Shown here piece by piece: positions 1 through 6,141 of a DNA stretch of 8,078 nt; positions within the stretch are counted from its first letter, which is position 1, and every line of letters starts with the position of its first letter. Source of the stretch: JAICMB01 sp049514735 (GTDB taxonomy: Bacteria; Acidobacteriota; Terriglobia; Bryobacterales; Bryobacteraceae); NCBI GenBank assembly GCA_049514735.1, contig JBEKUT010000338.1, forward strand, positions 1 to 8,078, written 5' to 3'. Both the position numbers and the translations under genes were made by a program. The notes under the pieces are model-generated. The model did not search any database. It was not told where the DNA came from and was given only the letters and a program-made list of their open reading frames with translations.

Positions 1-292
1 GCCCCAATACACCAACGATAAACCGATCCCTGCGGAAACCATAGGAACCGATCCGCGCCTCACTACGGAAACACGAAAAGCAACGGGTTCCTATCTGGTA
101 CCCTCGCTCAAGAACGTGTGGTATCGCGAACCGTTACAACACAGCGGCGCATCCCCGACGCTCGAATCCTGGTTCGATCCTGTACGCGAGCGCGGCGGCG
201 GAGAAATTCCACCTGTGAAAGGCCACCCCTTCGGCCTGAAGCTCTCGTTCGAAGAGCGCCAAGCGCTATTCGCCTTCCTGAACACCCTCTGA
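1..292 (+). CDS. c-type cytochrome, C-terminal fragment (5' end outside window)
   Basis: An open frame enters the window at base 2 and ends at TGA 290-292, giving 96 residues of a C-terminus. The visible motifs are VPSLKNVWYREPLQHSG, then TLESWFDP, then GHPFGLKLS and a closing helix ALFAFLNTL. In c-type cytochromes related to di-heme cytochrome c peroxidases, the last haem domain ends with this pattern: VPSLRxVWYRGPxxHxG, a helix containing ATLExWFDP, GHxFGL, and a final LIAFLxTL helix. The product is therefore probably a periplasmic haem protein in electron transfer or peroxide reduction. The CXXCH haem sites and the signal peptide would lie upstream of the window, so neither haem number nor enzyme activity can be judged. 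The frame has no in-frame start with a ribosome site, as expected for a fragment. Confidence 0.8.
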   Translation, partial: PQYTNDKPIPAETIGTDPRLTTETRKATGSYLVPSLKNVWYREPLQHSGASPTLESWFDPVRERGGGEIPPVKGHPFGLKLSFEERQALFAFLNTL

Positions 293-306
293 ATTTTTCA
301 TTTCTA

Positions 307-360
307 CCGGGCCGCGACGGTGACTGAGCGCTCGACCGTAACCGAGCCGTGACCCCCTTT
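307..360 (+). repeat. Decayed leading copies of the 35-bp repeat
   Basis: Bases 307-330 match the first 24 bases of the repeat core at 17 of 24 positions (my count by eye). Bases 342-360 match the start of a copy (CCGAGCCGTGACC), then jump directly to the CCCTTT end, so the middle of that unit is missing. They look like an old diverged unit and a unit with an internal deletion at the upstream edge of the tandem array. Confidence 0.5.
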
Positions 361-635
361 TCCGAGCCGTGACCGGCAGGGAGCGGTCCGCCTTTTCCGA
401 GCCGTGACCGGCAGGGAGCGGTCCGCCTTTTCCGAGCCGTGACCGGCAGGGAGCGGTCCGCCTTTTCCGAGCCGTGACCGGCAGGGAGCGGTCCCCCTTT
501 TCCGAGCCGTGACCGGCAGGGAGCGGTCCGCCTTTTCCGAGCCGTGACCGGCAGGGAGCGGTCCGCCTTTTCCGAGCCGTAACCGGCAGGGAGCGGTCCG
601 CCTTTTCCGAGCCGTAACCGGCAGGGAGCGGTCCG
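361..635 (+). repeat. Tandem array of eight 35-bp repeats
   Basis: Units begin at 361, 396, 431, 466, 501, 536, 571 and 606, an exact 35-bp period; the last unit is cut after 30 bases. Each has a core of about 27 bases (TCCGAG, then CCGTGACCGGCAGGGAGC, then GGT) plus an 8-base linker CCGCCTTT. The units are nearly identical. The fourth has a G-to-C change in its linker, and the last two carry GTAACC where the others have GTGACC. The core contains alternative short inverted repeats, GCCG-TGAC-CGGC and ACCG-GCAGGGAG-CGGT. The identical 8-base linkers exclude a CRISPR array. The period is not a multiple of three and the array lies between genes, so open frames across it (for example 266-670, minus) are artefacts. 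A solitary core copy recurs at 4637-4663, so this is a dispersed repeat family that has expanded here. Confidence 0.95.
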
Positions 636-666
636 TCCTGGCAGACCACTCTCGACCTGCCAGGAC
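635..666. repeat. Perfect 10-bp inverted repeat (hairpin) at the array edge
   Basis: GTCCTGGCAG at 635-644 and CTGCCAGGAC at 657-666 are exact reverse complements, with a 12-base loop. The hairpin begins at the last base of the tandem array and sits 9 bp past the stop codon of the minus-strand microprotein gene (676-678). It could stop transcription of that gene. No T-run follows on either strand, so it is not a classical intrinsic terminator. Confidence 0.7.
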
Positions 667-675
667 TCAAAACTT

Positions 676-735
676 CTACTTATCCTTCTTCTTCGGCTTC
701 TTCGTCTCTTTCTTCCGGTCCATGCTCTTCGCCAT
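676..735 (-). CDS. Lysine-rich 19-residue microprotein (predicted)
   Basis: On the minus strand, ATG at 735-733 opens a 19-codon frame ending in TAG at 678-676. The product is MAKSMDRKKETKKPKKKDK: nine lysines, no hydrophobic stretch, strongly basic. A good Shine-Dalgarno sequence, AAGGAG (bases 750-745), lies 9 bases before this ATG. That favours this start over an in-frame ATG seven codons upstream (MKNKENNS-M), which would overlap the ribosome site. I recall similar short MAKSMDRKK-type lysine-rich proteins annotated as hypothetical in soil bacteria, but cannot confirm this here. A nucleic-acid or ribosome association would fit the charge but is only a guess. The gene is divergent from the ion channel gene and is followed by the hairpin at 635-666. 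Its small size makes a chance frame possible. Confidence 0.5.
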   Translation of the reverse strand: MAKSMDRKKETKKPKKKDK

Positions 736-800
736 CGAATTATTCTCCTTGTTCTTCATTCTCGCCCGCAACGCCTCATAAATCAATCCAACTGTGCAAG

Positions 801-860
801 AACCACGAACCAACAACCACGAACCAACAACCAACTACGAACCAACAACTAACAACTAAC
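801..860 (+). repeat. Heptanucleotide repeat tract (AACCAAC type)
   Basis: Eight 7-base units of the form AACYAMS lie head to tail: AACCACG, AACCAAC, AACCACG, AACCAAC, AACCAAC, a TACG interruption at 836-839, then AACCAAC, AACTAAC, AACTAAC. The tract has no G on the plus strand except in the ACG units. It fills the spacer between the divergent microprotein and ion channel genes and ends 25 bp before the channel start codon. It resembles short tandemly repeated heptamers known from cyanobacteria in format, not in sequence. Confidence 0.85.
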
Positions 861-885
861 CTTAGCCTTCACGCATCCAAAGTTC

Positions 886-2034
886 ATGCCAGTCTTAGCT
901 GCTTTCGGCGGCGTAACGCTTATTCTGCTCATCCTCTGGGATGCCTTCGAGGCCATCGTTCTGCCCCGCCGCGTCATGCACAAGTGGAGACTCGCAAGAT
1001 TCTTCTACCGCACCTCCTGGGCCCTTTGGTCGGCCTTTGCGCGCCGTATAAAAAAGTCCAAGAGACGCGAAACCTATTTGAGCTTTTACGGCCCGCTCTC
1101 CGTCCTGATCTTGCTGGTCATTTGGGCTCTCGCGATGTTGTTCGGCTTCGCTTGCGTGCAATGGGGACTCGGCTCCGCAATTTCAGGGACCAGCGGCCGG
1201 CGAGGCTTCAGTTGGGATCTCTATTTCAGCGGCTCCACCTTTTTTACCCTCGGCCTGGGAGATTTGGTCCCGCAAAGCTTGCCGGCGCGCGTCTTCACCA
1301 TCGTCGAAGCCGGACTCGGCTTCGGATTTCTCGCCATGGTCATAGGTTATCTGCCGATCCTGTACCAGGCCTTCTCGCGCCGCGAAGTCGAGATCACCCT
1401 CATGGACGCGCGCGCCGGTTCACCTTCCGCAGCCGTCGAATTGCTCGTTCGGCAAGCGAAATCGGGCGATTTCACGCAAGCCATCTGCCTCTTTTTCGCT
1501 GAGTGGGAGCATTGGTCGGCCGAGCTACTCGAAAGCCATTTATCCTATCCGCTCTTGGCCTACTATCGTTCGCAGCACGATAATCAGTCCTGGCTGGGCG
1601 CCCTCACCACCGTGCTCGACGCCAGCGCCATGGTCCTTGCCGGAGTCGAAGGGCACGCCGCATGGCAGGCCAAGCTGACGTTTGCCATGGCGCGCCATGC
1701 CGTCGTCGATCTCTCTCAGGTTTTTGGCTCCGCTCCCTTACCTCCCTCCCGCGACCGCCTGCCTCGCGAAGATTTCGATGTCGCTTTCGAAACCCTCGCC
1801 GCCGCCGGCATTCCCATCAAACGGAGCCCTGTGGTTGAAGCCAAACTCGCCGGTCTGCGCGGAATGTACGAGCCCTACGTGAATTCTCTCAGCGTCCGGC
1901 TGATGATGGCGCTGCCTCCCTGGCTGCCCGGACCAAGACGCAAAGAGAACTGGCTCACCAGCGCTTGGGAGCACGGCGAAATCGCTGTTTCAAATGCGGC
2001 GGATATAATCCCAATAGTGAACACGAAACGGTAG
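886..2034 (+). CDS. Potassium-channel-like membrane protein (Ion_trans_2 pore)
   Basis: This 382-residue protein probably conducts potassium or another monovalent cation across the inner membrane. It has a hydrophobic N-terminal segment (about 2-24) followed by LPRRV, a second membrane helix (about 69-93), a pore loop containing TLGLGD at 121-126 after FSGSTFF, and a third membrane helix (about 133-160). The filter is a variant of the canonical TVGYGD, with leucine in place of tyrosine. Residues 165-380 form a soluble, mostly helical tail rich in tryptophan and alanine. I see no Rossmann GxGxxG motif, so it does not look like the RCK domain of standard prokaryotic channels. ATG 886 is chosen because the frame starts directly with the first membrane helix; no clear ribosome site precedes it. 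The gene stands alone behind the heptad tract, and a hairpin touches its stop codon. Confidence 0.8.
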   Translation: MPVLAAFGGVTLILLILWDAFEAIVLPRRVMHKWRLARFFYRTSWALWSAFARRIKKSKRRETYLSFYGPLSVLILLVIWALAMLFGFACVQWGLGSAISGTSGRRGFSWDLYFSGSTFFTLGLGDLVPQSLPARVFTIVEAGLGFGFLAMVIGYLPILYQAFSRREVEITLMDARAGSPSAAVELLVRQAKSGDFTQAICLFFAEWEHWSAELLESHLSYPLLAYYRSQHDNQSWLGALTTVLDASAMVLAGVEGHAAWQAKLTFAMARHAVVDLSQVFGSAPLPPSRDRLPREDFDVAFETLAAAGIPIKRSPVVEAKLAGLRGMYEPYVNSLSVRLMMALPPWLPGPRRKENWLTSAWEHGEIAVSNAADIIPIVNTKR

Positions 2035-2062
2035 GACAGGCCATCGGTTTTAGTGGCCTGTC
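2035..2062 (+). repeat. Dispersed hairpin, copy 1, directly after the channel gene
   Basis: GACAGGCCA (2035-2043) and TGGCCTGTC (2054-2062) form a perfect 9-bp stem around the loop TCGGTTTTAG. The element starts at the base after the TAG stop of the channel gene. A closely similar hairpin follows the next gene at 4551-4578. It could act as a terminator or mRNA 3'-end stabiliser; the sequence after it (TCCGTTTCCCCCC) has only a weak T-run. Confidence 0.75.
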
Positions 2063-2102
2063 TCCGTTTCCCCCCTGGCCCCCCAATTGCCAAACGTTTT
2101 CC

Positions 2103-4547
2103 ATGACGCTGCTCCAGGATCTCCGCTACGGTCTGCGCGTATCGTTCAAGAATCCGGCTTTCACGTTGGTGGCCGTCGCCACTCTCGCCGTCGGAATCGC
2201 CGCCAACACTACCGTATTCAGTTGGATCGACGCAGTTCTATTGCACCCCCTTCCGGGTGTTGCGAACAGCAGCGAGTTGGTGAGCTTTGAATCCGTAACC
2301 GCCAACGGCGAGTTCATCCCGGCCTGTTATCCCGACTATCGCGAATACCGCGATCACTTGACCCTGCTTTCCGGCCTCGCCATGTCCCAACCCAACCCGT
2401 TCAGCGTGGGGGAAAACGATCACGCCGAGCGTGTCTGGGGCGAACTCGTCTCCGGCAATTACTTCGACGTCCTGGGCGTCAAGCCGATCCTAGGCCGCGT
2501 CTTCTCGCGCGACGAATACGGAGATAAACCCGGGGCGTATCCCCTCGCCGTCATCAGTTCCTCTCTGTGGAGCCGGGAGTTCAATTCCGACCCCGGCATC
2601 ATGGGCCGAACCATTCGAGTGAACCGGCAACAGCTCACCATCATCGGGGTTGTGCCTTCCGAGTTTCACGGCGCCATGCCCGGCCTCACGTTCGAGATGT
2701 GGATTCCCATGGTAATGGGCACTCAACTCAATACCATGCCGGATTGGATGCTCCAGGATCGCCAATCCCGCATGTTCTTCGGCACTGCGCGACTGAAACC
2801 GGGAGTATCCATCGCGCGCGCCCAAGCGGAAATCAGCGCGCTGGCGCGTGAGATGGGCAAGGCGTTCCCATCGACCAATGAAGGGATTGACGGTGCAATA
2901 TTCCCAGTCTGGAAAGGCCATTTTGGAGCCCCAGCCAGCATGTTGGGCCCGCTCCGGATTCTGATGGCGGTCGCGGCCGTCGTTTTCTTTATCGTTTGCG
3001 CGAACGTTGCTAATCTTCTGCTCGCCCGCGCCACCGCGCGGCAAAAAGAGTTCGGCTTACGCTTTGCTCTCGGCGCCGGCCGCTCTAGGATTATCCGCCA
3101 GTTGCTGACCGAAAGCCTCCTCCTCGCCGCTATGGGCGCTATCGTCGGAGTTCCGCTCGCCATGTGGATGAGCCAGTCTCTCGGATACCTCGTCCCGCCC
3201 AGTTCTTATCCGGTCACGTTGAGCATCCCGATGAGCGCGGATGTTCTTCTCTTCACCATCCTCTTGAGCATCCTCGCGTGCGTTGTCTCGGGTCTCGCTC
3301 CAGCTCTTACCGCGTCGCGGGCCGATCTCAACGACACCCTTAAGGAAGGTGGCCGCGGTTCGCAGGGCGGACGCCCGCAGCGTATTCGTGGACTCCTGGT
3401 CGCTACTGAAGTTGCTCTCGCGCTCGTCGCCATCATCGGAGCCGGACTGTTTGCGAAAAGTTTTCAGATGGCCCGCCAGATCAAACCCGGCTTCGACTCT
3501 CGGGGTGTAATGGTCTCGCAGTTGGCCCTCGGTCAGCTCGGCTACTCCGTCCCCGATCGAATTAACTTCTGCGCCCGCTTGCGCGATCGTCTCCAATCGC
3601 AGCCCGGCGTCTCCGCCGTCAGTTATGCAGACTATATCCCTCTCGGCATTGGCGACGGTTCTTGGGAAGATCTCAAAATCGAAGGCTACGTCCCGGCCCG
3701 CAGCGAAAACATGAAGATCTACCGGACGGTCGCTGGCCCCGGTTATCTGGATGTCATGGGACTGCGTCTGCTCGATGGCCGTGACTTCACTGACCGGGAT
3801 GACATTAAGAACAAGCCTGTGATCATCGTAAATCGCACATTCGTGCAGCGCTTCTTTGGTGGCCGCTATGCCATCGGGCGTCAGGTCCACGGCTGGGGAA
3901 AATGGTTCACCATCGTCGGCGTCGTCAACGATACCAAATTCTTCCGTCCCAACGAGACCCAGCGAGCCCTGTTTTACGTCCCTTTCCGCCAGGTCTACCG
4001 CGAAGACCTGCCCATCGCTTTGTATGTCAAGTCTGCCGGCAATCCCAATGATGTAATCGCCGATGTCCGCCGCGAGGTTCATTCCATGGACGCTGGCGCC
4101 GGTGTATTCGCCGCCATGCCGCTGGCTGAGTACATTGAATTTTCGCTGTTTGCCCAAAAGATGGCCGCCGCCCTGCTGGGCGCGCTTGGCGCCATAGCCC
4201 TGATACTCGCCGCCGTCGGGCTCTACAGCGTTATGGCCTATTCCATAACCCAACGCACCCAGGAGATCGGGATTCGGATGGCTCTCGGCGCCAAGCCCGG
4301 CGATGTCATCGGCCTCGTAATCCGCCAAGGTATGCGCCTCGCCGCCGCTGGGCTTCTTGCTGGAGTGATCCTAGCCATCGCTGTAATGCGCCTCGCCTCC
4401 GGGCTGCTCGTCAACGTCAGTGCCACCGACCCCCTGGTCTTCGCCGTAGCCGCGATCTTCCTCGCCGCCGTATCCATGGCCGCCAGCTATCTCCCGGCCC
4501 GCCGCGCAACCCGCATCGACCCGAACACCGCACTGCGCTGCCAGTAG
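2103..4547 (+). CDS. Orphan ABC transporter permease, MacB/FtsX type (ADOP-like)
   Basis: An 814-residue inner-membrane protein with the duplicated MacB_PCD-FtsX layout of acidobacterial orphan permeases. It starts MTLLQDLRYGLR, the standard opening of this family, with a first membrane helix at about 20-42. An extracytoplasmic domain follows (about 50-275), then three membrane helices (about 284-308, 338-360, 380-404), a second copy beginning with a helix at about 428-452, another extracytoplasmic domain (about 460-680) and three final helices (about 689-713, 741-765, 776-797). FtsX-type signatures appear twice: KEFGLRFALGAGRSRI (316-331) and QEIGIRMALGAKPGDV (720-735). The end, LPARRATRIDPNTALR, is typical. 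The frame is open from 1965, but that part overlaps the channel gene in another frame; ATG 2103 restores the family start, though no ribosome site is visible. No ATPase gene lies nearby. Substrate unknown; efflux or envelope stress roles are assumed for relatives. Confidence 0.93.
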   Translation: MTLLQDLRYGLRVSFKNPAFTLVAVATLAVGIAANTTVFSWIDAVLLHPLPGVANSSELVSFESVTANGEFIPACYPDYREYRDHLTLLSGLAMSQPNPFSVGENDHAERVWGELVSGNYFDVLGVKPILGRVFSRDEYGDKPGAYPLAVISSSLWSREFNSDPGIMGRTIRVNRQQLTIIGVVPSEFHGAMPGLTFEMWIPMVMGTQLNTMPDWMLQDRQSRMFFGTARLKPGVSIARAQAEISALAREMGKAFPSTNEGIDGAIFPVWKGHFGAPASMLGPLRILMAVAAVVFFIVCANVANLLLARATARQKEFGLRFALGAGRSRIIRQLLTESLLLAAMGAIVGVPLAMWMSQSLGYLVPPSSYPVTLSIPMSADVLLFTILLSILACVVSGLAPALTASRADLNDTLKEGGRGSQGGRPQRIRGLLVATEVALALVAIIGAGLFAKSFQMARQIKPGFDSRGVMVSQLALGQLGYSVPDRINFCARLRDRLQSQPGVSAVSYADYIPLGIGDGSWEDLKIEGYVPARSENMKIYRTVAGPGYLDVMGLRLLDGRDFTDRDDIKNKPVIIVNRTFVQRFFGGRYAIGRQVHGWGKWFTIVGVVNDTKFFRPNETQRALFYVPFRQVYREDLPIALYVKSAGNPNDVIADVRREVHSMDAGAGVFAAMPLAEYIEFSLFAQKMAAALLGALGAIALILAAVGLYSVMAYSITQRTQEIGIRMALGAKPGDVIGLVIRQGMRLAAAGLLAGVILAIAVMRLASGLLVNVSATDPLVFAVAAIFLAAVSMAASYLPARRATRIDPNTALRCQ

Positions 4548-4550
4548 TGG

Positions 4551-4578
4551 GACAGGCCATCGCTTTGCGTGGCCTGTT
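4551..4578 (+). repeat. Dispersed hairpin, copy 2, after the permease gene
   Basis: GACAGGCCA (4551-4559) and TGGCCTGTT (4570-4578) pair over 8 bp plus one G-T pair. The loop TCGCTTTGCG can extend the stem with CGC/GCG around TTT. The arm and the loop start match the copy at 2035-2062, and this copy lies 3 bp after the permease stop. A small inverted repeat GGGCC-TGC-GGCCC follows at 4584-4596. No long T-run follows. Confidence 0.75.
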
Positions 4579-4636
4579 GGTATGGGCCTGCGGCCCGCAA
4601 AATTTCATGAAATGTGCCATATCACGAGCGCCGCAT

Positions 4637-4663
4637 TCCGAGCCGTGACCGGCAGGGAGCGGT
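4637..4663 (+). repeat. Solitary copy of the 35-bp repeat core
   Basis: Bases 4637-4663 repeat the 27-base core of the 361-635 array without a mismatch (TCCGAG, CCGTGACCGGCAGGGAGC, GGT), in the same orientation. Similarity stops at the linker, so the core without the 8-base linker is the mobile or conserved unit. The rest of the 4548-4839 spacer holds no gene that I can support. It has two small inverted repeats, CTGGG/CCCAG at 4782-4797 and CCGCG/CGCGG at 4806-4820, the latter about 20 bp before the hydrolase start codon. Confidence 0.95.
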
Positions 4664-4839
4664 TGTCCCGAAGATAGTGGATAAGTGGAGTGCCGCATTT
4701 TCGACCCTGTCCGGTCGCAATCGGCGCAGATTGCAGCGGGCAATTTCGGTGGCCACAGCGCTGCGGCGAGCCCATCCAAACCTGGGTTCTATCCCAGTCG
4801 ACCAGCCGCGCGCATCGCGGTACACTTCTCCAAGACTTA

Positions 4840-5796
4840 GTGCGGACGCTTAAGAAACTCCGATTCCCGGCTGCAATTCTGATTCTGGCCGTTGGCCTCC
4901 TTGCGGCCTACCTGCTGCGCGGCGGATTTCATCGCTTCGACATCAAACCGTACCCGGTTCCCCCCGCCGCATTCGCAAACTGGAACGATGTGCTGGCCCA
5001 TCCCCAAGACATCACAGTGACCACCTTCCAGACCGGCGTCGTCCACATGGACGCTTGCCTGAACCTCGACCCTGCCAGCCCCAAACAAGCCGGCTGCGAT
5101 CATATGCCGCGCGATCTCGCCGTGCTCGTTCATTGGGTACACCATCCCCGTTTCGGAGACTTCCTGGTTGACACTGGCTTCGACGATTCCTTCGCGAAAC
5201 ATCCGCCCTACGGCAATTACACCGCGGCGATGGCGCTGTTCAATTGGATCAACGGTGTGACCAACCGGCAGGAGCCCGGTGAAGATCTCGCGGCGCGGCT
5301 CGCGCGCCTGAAGGTTCATCCAAAGGCGGTGTTCTTCACGCACCTCCACCCCGATCACACCGGCGGTGTCCCTTCACTCGGACCCCAGACCGAGTTCATT
5401 TTCGGCAAGGCCGAAGCCAGCTTTTTGGCGCGAGCCGCGGTCGCGAACCACTTTTCAGGCAAGTCGAAATTCTCCAGCATCGATTTTTCGGCCGCGCCTC
5501 GCATGGCGCCCCTCGGCCCCAGCGTGGATCTCTTTGGTGACGGATCGTTTTGGGCCATCTCGGCTCCAGGCCATACCGACGACGACATCGCCTACCTGAT
5601 CAACGCCGTCAACCCGATTCTATTGACCGGCGACGCCAGCCACTTCGCCTGGGCGTTCAAGAACTGCGTCGCGCCACATGGCTGGAATAGCGCGGGAACC
5701 GCTCGCGGCTATACCAGCTTGGCTCAACTGCGCGCTTTCGCAAAAGCGTTTCCCGCCGTACGGCTCATTTTCGGGCACGAGGCGGAGCATCTTTGA
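4840..5796 (+). CDS. Membrane-anchored metallo-beta-lactamase-fold hydrolase, lactonase-like
   Basis: The 318-residue product has the zinc-binding motif of the metallo-beta-lactamase fold, THLHPDHTGG (H168, H170, D172, H173). The later ligands are in the expected order: H245 in APGHTDDD, D265 in LTGDASH and H313 in FGHE. This spacing and the short LVDTGF strand near 109-114 resemble the AttM/AiiA group of N-acyl-homoserine lactone lactonases, but other hydrolases share it, so the substrate is open. GTG 4840 is the preferred start: it gives MRTLKKLR and a hydrophobic helix at about 9-27, a signal anchor or uncleaved signal peptide that would place the enzyme outside the cytoplasm. The frame remains open upstream to ATG 4690, but those residues are arginine- and proline-rich with no domain character. 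No Shine-Dalgarno sequence is evident. The gene appears monocistronic. Confidence 0.85.
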   Translation: MRTLKKLRFPAAILILAVGLLAAYLLRGGFHRFDIKPYPVPPAAFANWNDVLAHPQDITVTTFQTGVVHMDACLNLDPASPKQAGCDHMPRDLAVLVHWVHHPRFGDFLVDTGFDDSFAKHPPYGNYTAAMALFNWINGVTNRQEPGEDLAARLARLKVHPKAVFFTHLHPDHTGGVPSLGPQTEFIFGKAEASFLARAAVANHFSGKSKFSSIDFSAAPRMAPLGPSVDLFGDGSFWAISAPGHTDDDIAYLINAVNPILLTGDASHFAWAFKNCVAPHGWNSAGTARGYTSLAQLRAFAKAFPAVRLIFGHEAEHL

Positions 5797-5874
5797 CCAG
5801 TGACCAGATTTCCTGCATTATTTGTACCCTGTTTTGTTTAATATAGCCGAACTCTCCACTGATCTTCCAGGGCC

Positions 5875-5894
5875 CGTCCATAAAATCATGGACG
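5875..5894 (+). promoter_or_regulatory. Hairpin abutting a strong ribosome-binding site
   Basis: CGTCCAT (5875-5881) and ATGGACG (5888-5894) form a perfect 7-bp stem with loop AAAATC. The next base starts AAAGGAGGT (5895-5903), the Shine-Dalgarno sequence of the small gene at 5907. The hairpin leaves the ribosome site exposed, so it may protect the 5' end or tune translation. The spacing from GGAGG to ATG is 4 bases, slightly short. Confidence 0.45.
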
Positions 5895-5906
5895 AAAGGA
5901 GGTCCA

Positions 5907-6083
5907 ATGGAAAATCCCATCACTGGACCCATCATTGAAGACTTAAAGAAAACGCACCAGGCCCCTAAAGAGCCGCCCCCCAAGCCAACAACGGTGGCCC
6001 CGCTTAGCCCGCCCGAATCCGCCGAACTCGACCAGGACGCTGGCGGCGGCTACAATCCCGACCACACCATCCCGCAGGACTAA
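5907..6083 (+). CDS. Unrecognised 58-residue proline-rich acidic protein
   Basis: ATG 5907 follows AAGGAGGT (5896-5903), the best ribosome site in the window, and the frame ends at TAA 6081-6083. A convincing terminator follows at 6106-6141. I do not recognise the protein. It begins MENPITGPIIEDLKK, has a proline- and lysine-rich middle (KEPPPKP, PLSPPES) and ends with an acidic, glycine-containing tail (ELDQDAGGG, then YNPDHTIPQD). There is no cysteine, no membrane segment and no signal peptide, and the composition suggests a mostly disordered protein. The GGG late in the sequence recalls the cleavage site of double-glycine peptide precursors, but no peptidase, exporter or modification enzyme is nearby, so this is not claimed. 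It lies 110 bp past the hydrolase gene, probably as its own unit. The strong translation signals and terminator support a real gene. Confidence 0.7.
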   Translation: MENPITGPIIEDLKKTHQAPKEPPPKPTTVAPLSPPESAELDQDAGGGYNPDHTIPQD

Positions 6084-6105
6084 CGCGTTTCCCTGCTAAT
6101 CCGAA

Positions 6106-6141
6106 GGGCAGGCGCACCGAACGCCTGCCCATCAACTTTTT
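6106..6141 (+). terminator. Rho-independent terminator
   Basis: GGGCAGGCG (6106-6114) and CGCCTGCCC (6122-6130) pair perfectly over 9 GC-rich bases around a 7-base loop. ATCAAC and a TTTTT run follow, ending at 6141. It lies 22 bp after the stop of the 58-residue gene and insulates the toxin-antitoxin operon downstream. Confidence 0.85.

Noticed and set aside
361..635. Possible CRISPR array
   Set aside because: The units are contiguous with identical 8-base linkers instead of unique spacers of about 30 bases, and no cas gene is present.
266..670. 134-residue minus-strand open frame with repeated CRSRLG/LPAGHGSEK peptides
   Set aside because: It is a translation of the 35-bp tandem repeat. 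The period is not a multiple of three, so the peptide repeats only every 105 bp, and there is no ribosome site or domain.
1965..2102. Extended N-terminus of the permease (46 extra residues)
   Set aside because: It overlaps the end of the channel gene in another frame and the hairpin at 2035-2062, and the family start motif MTLLQDLRYGLR begins at 2103.
3057..4328. 423-residue minus-strand open frame opposite the permease gene
   Set aside because: It is antisense to a clearly coding, full-length permease; long antisense frames are expected from GC-rich third positions. Its protein shows no domain.
4690..4839. Extended N-terminus of the hydrolase from ATG 4690
   Set aside because: The residues are arginine- and proline-rich without a fold or signal, and they would precede a well-formed N-terminal anchor that begins at GTG 4840.
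5793..5847. Promoter candidates before the 58-residue gene (TTGACC with CATTAT, TTGTAC with TATAGC)
   Set aside because: The first has a poor -10 box and overlaps the hydrolase stop codon; the second has a spacer of only 14 bases. Neither is convincing enough to annotate.
5888..5938. 16-codon frame from ATG 5888 that covers the ribosome site of the 58-residue gene (possible leader peptide)
   Set aside because: Its ATG is part of a hairpin arm and has no ribosome site of its own; the histidine/tryptophan end (SHHWTHH) is not supported by an attenuator structure or a biosynthetic gene downstream.
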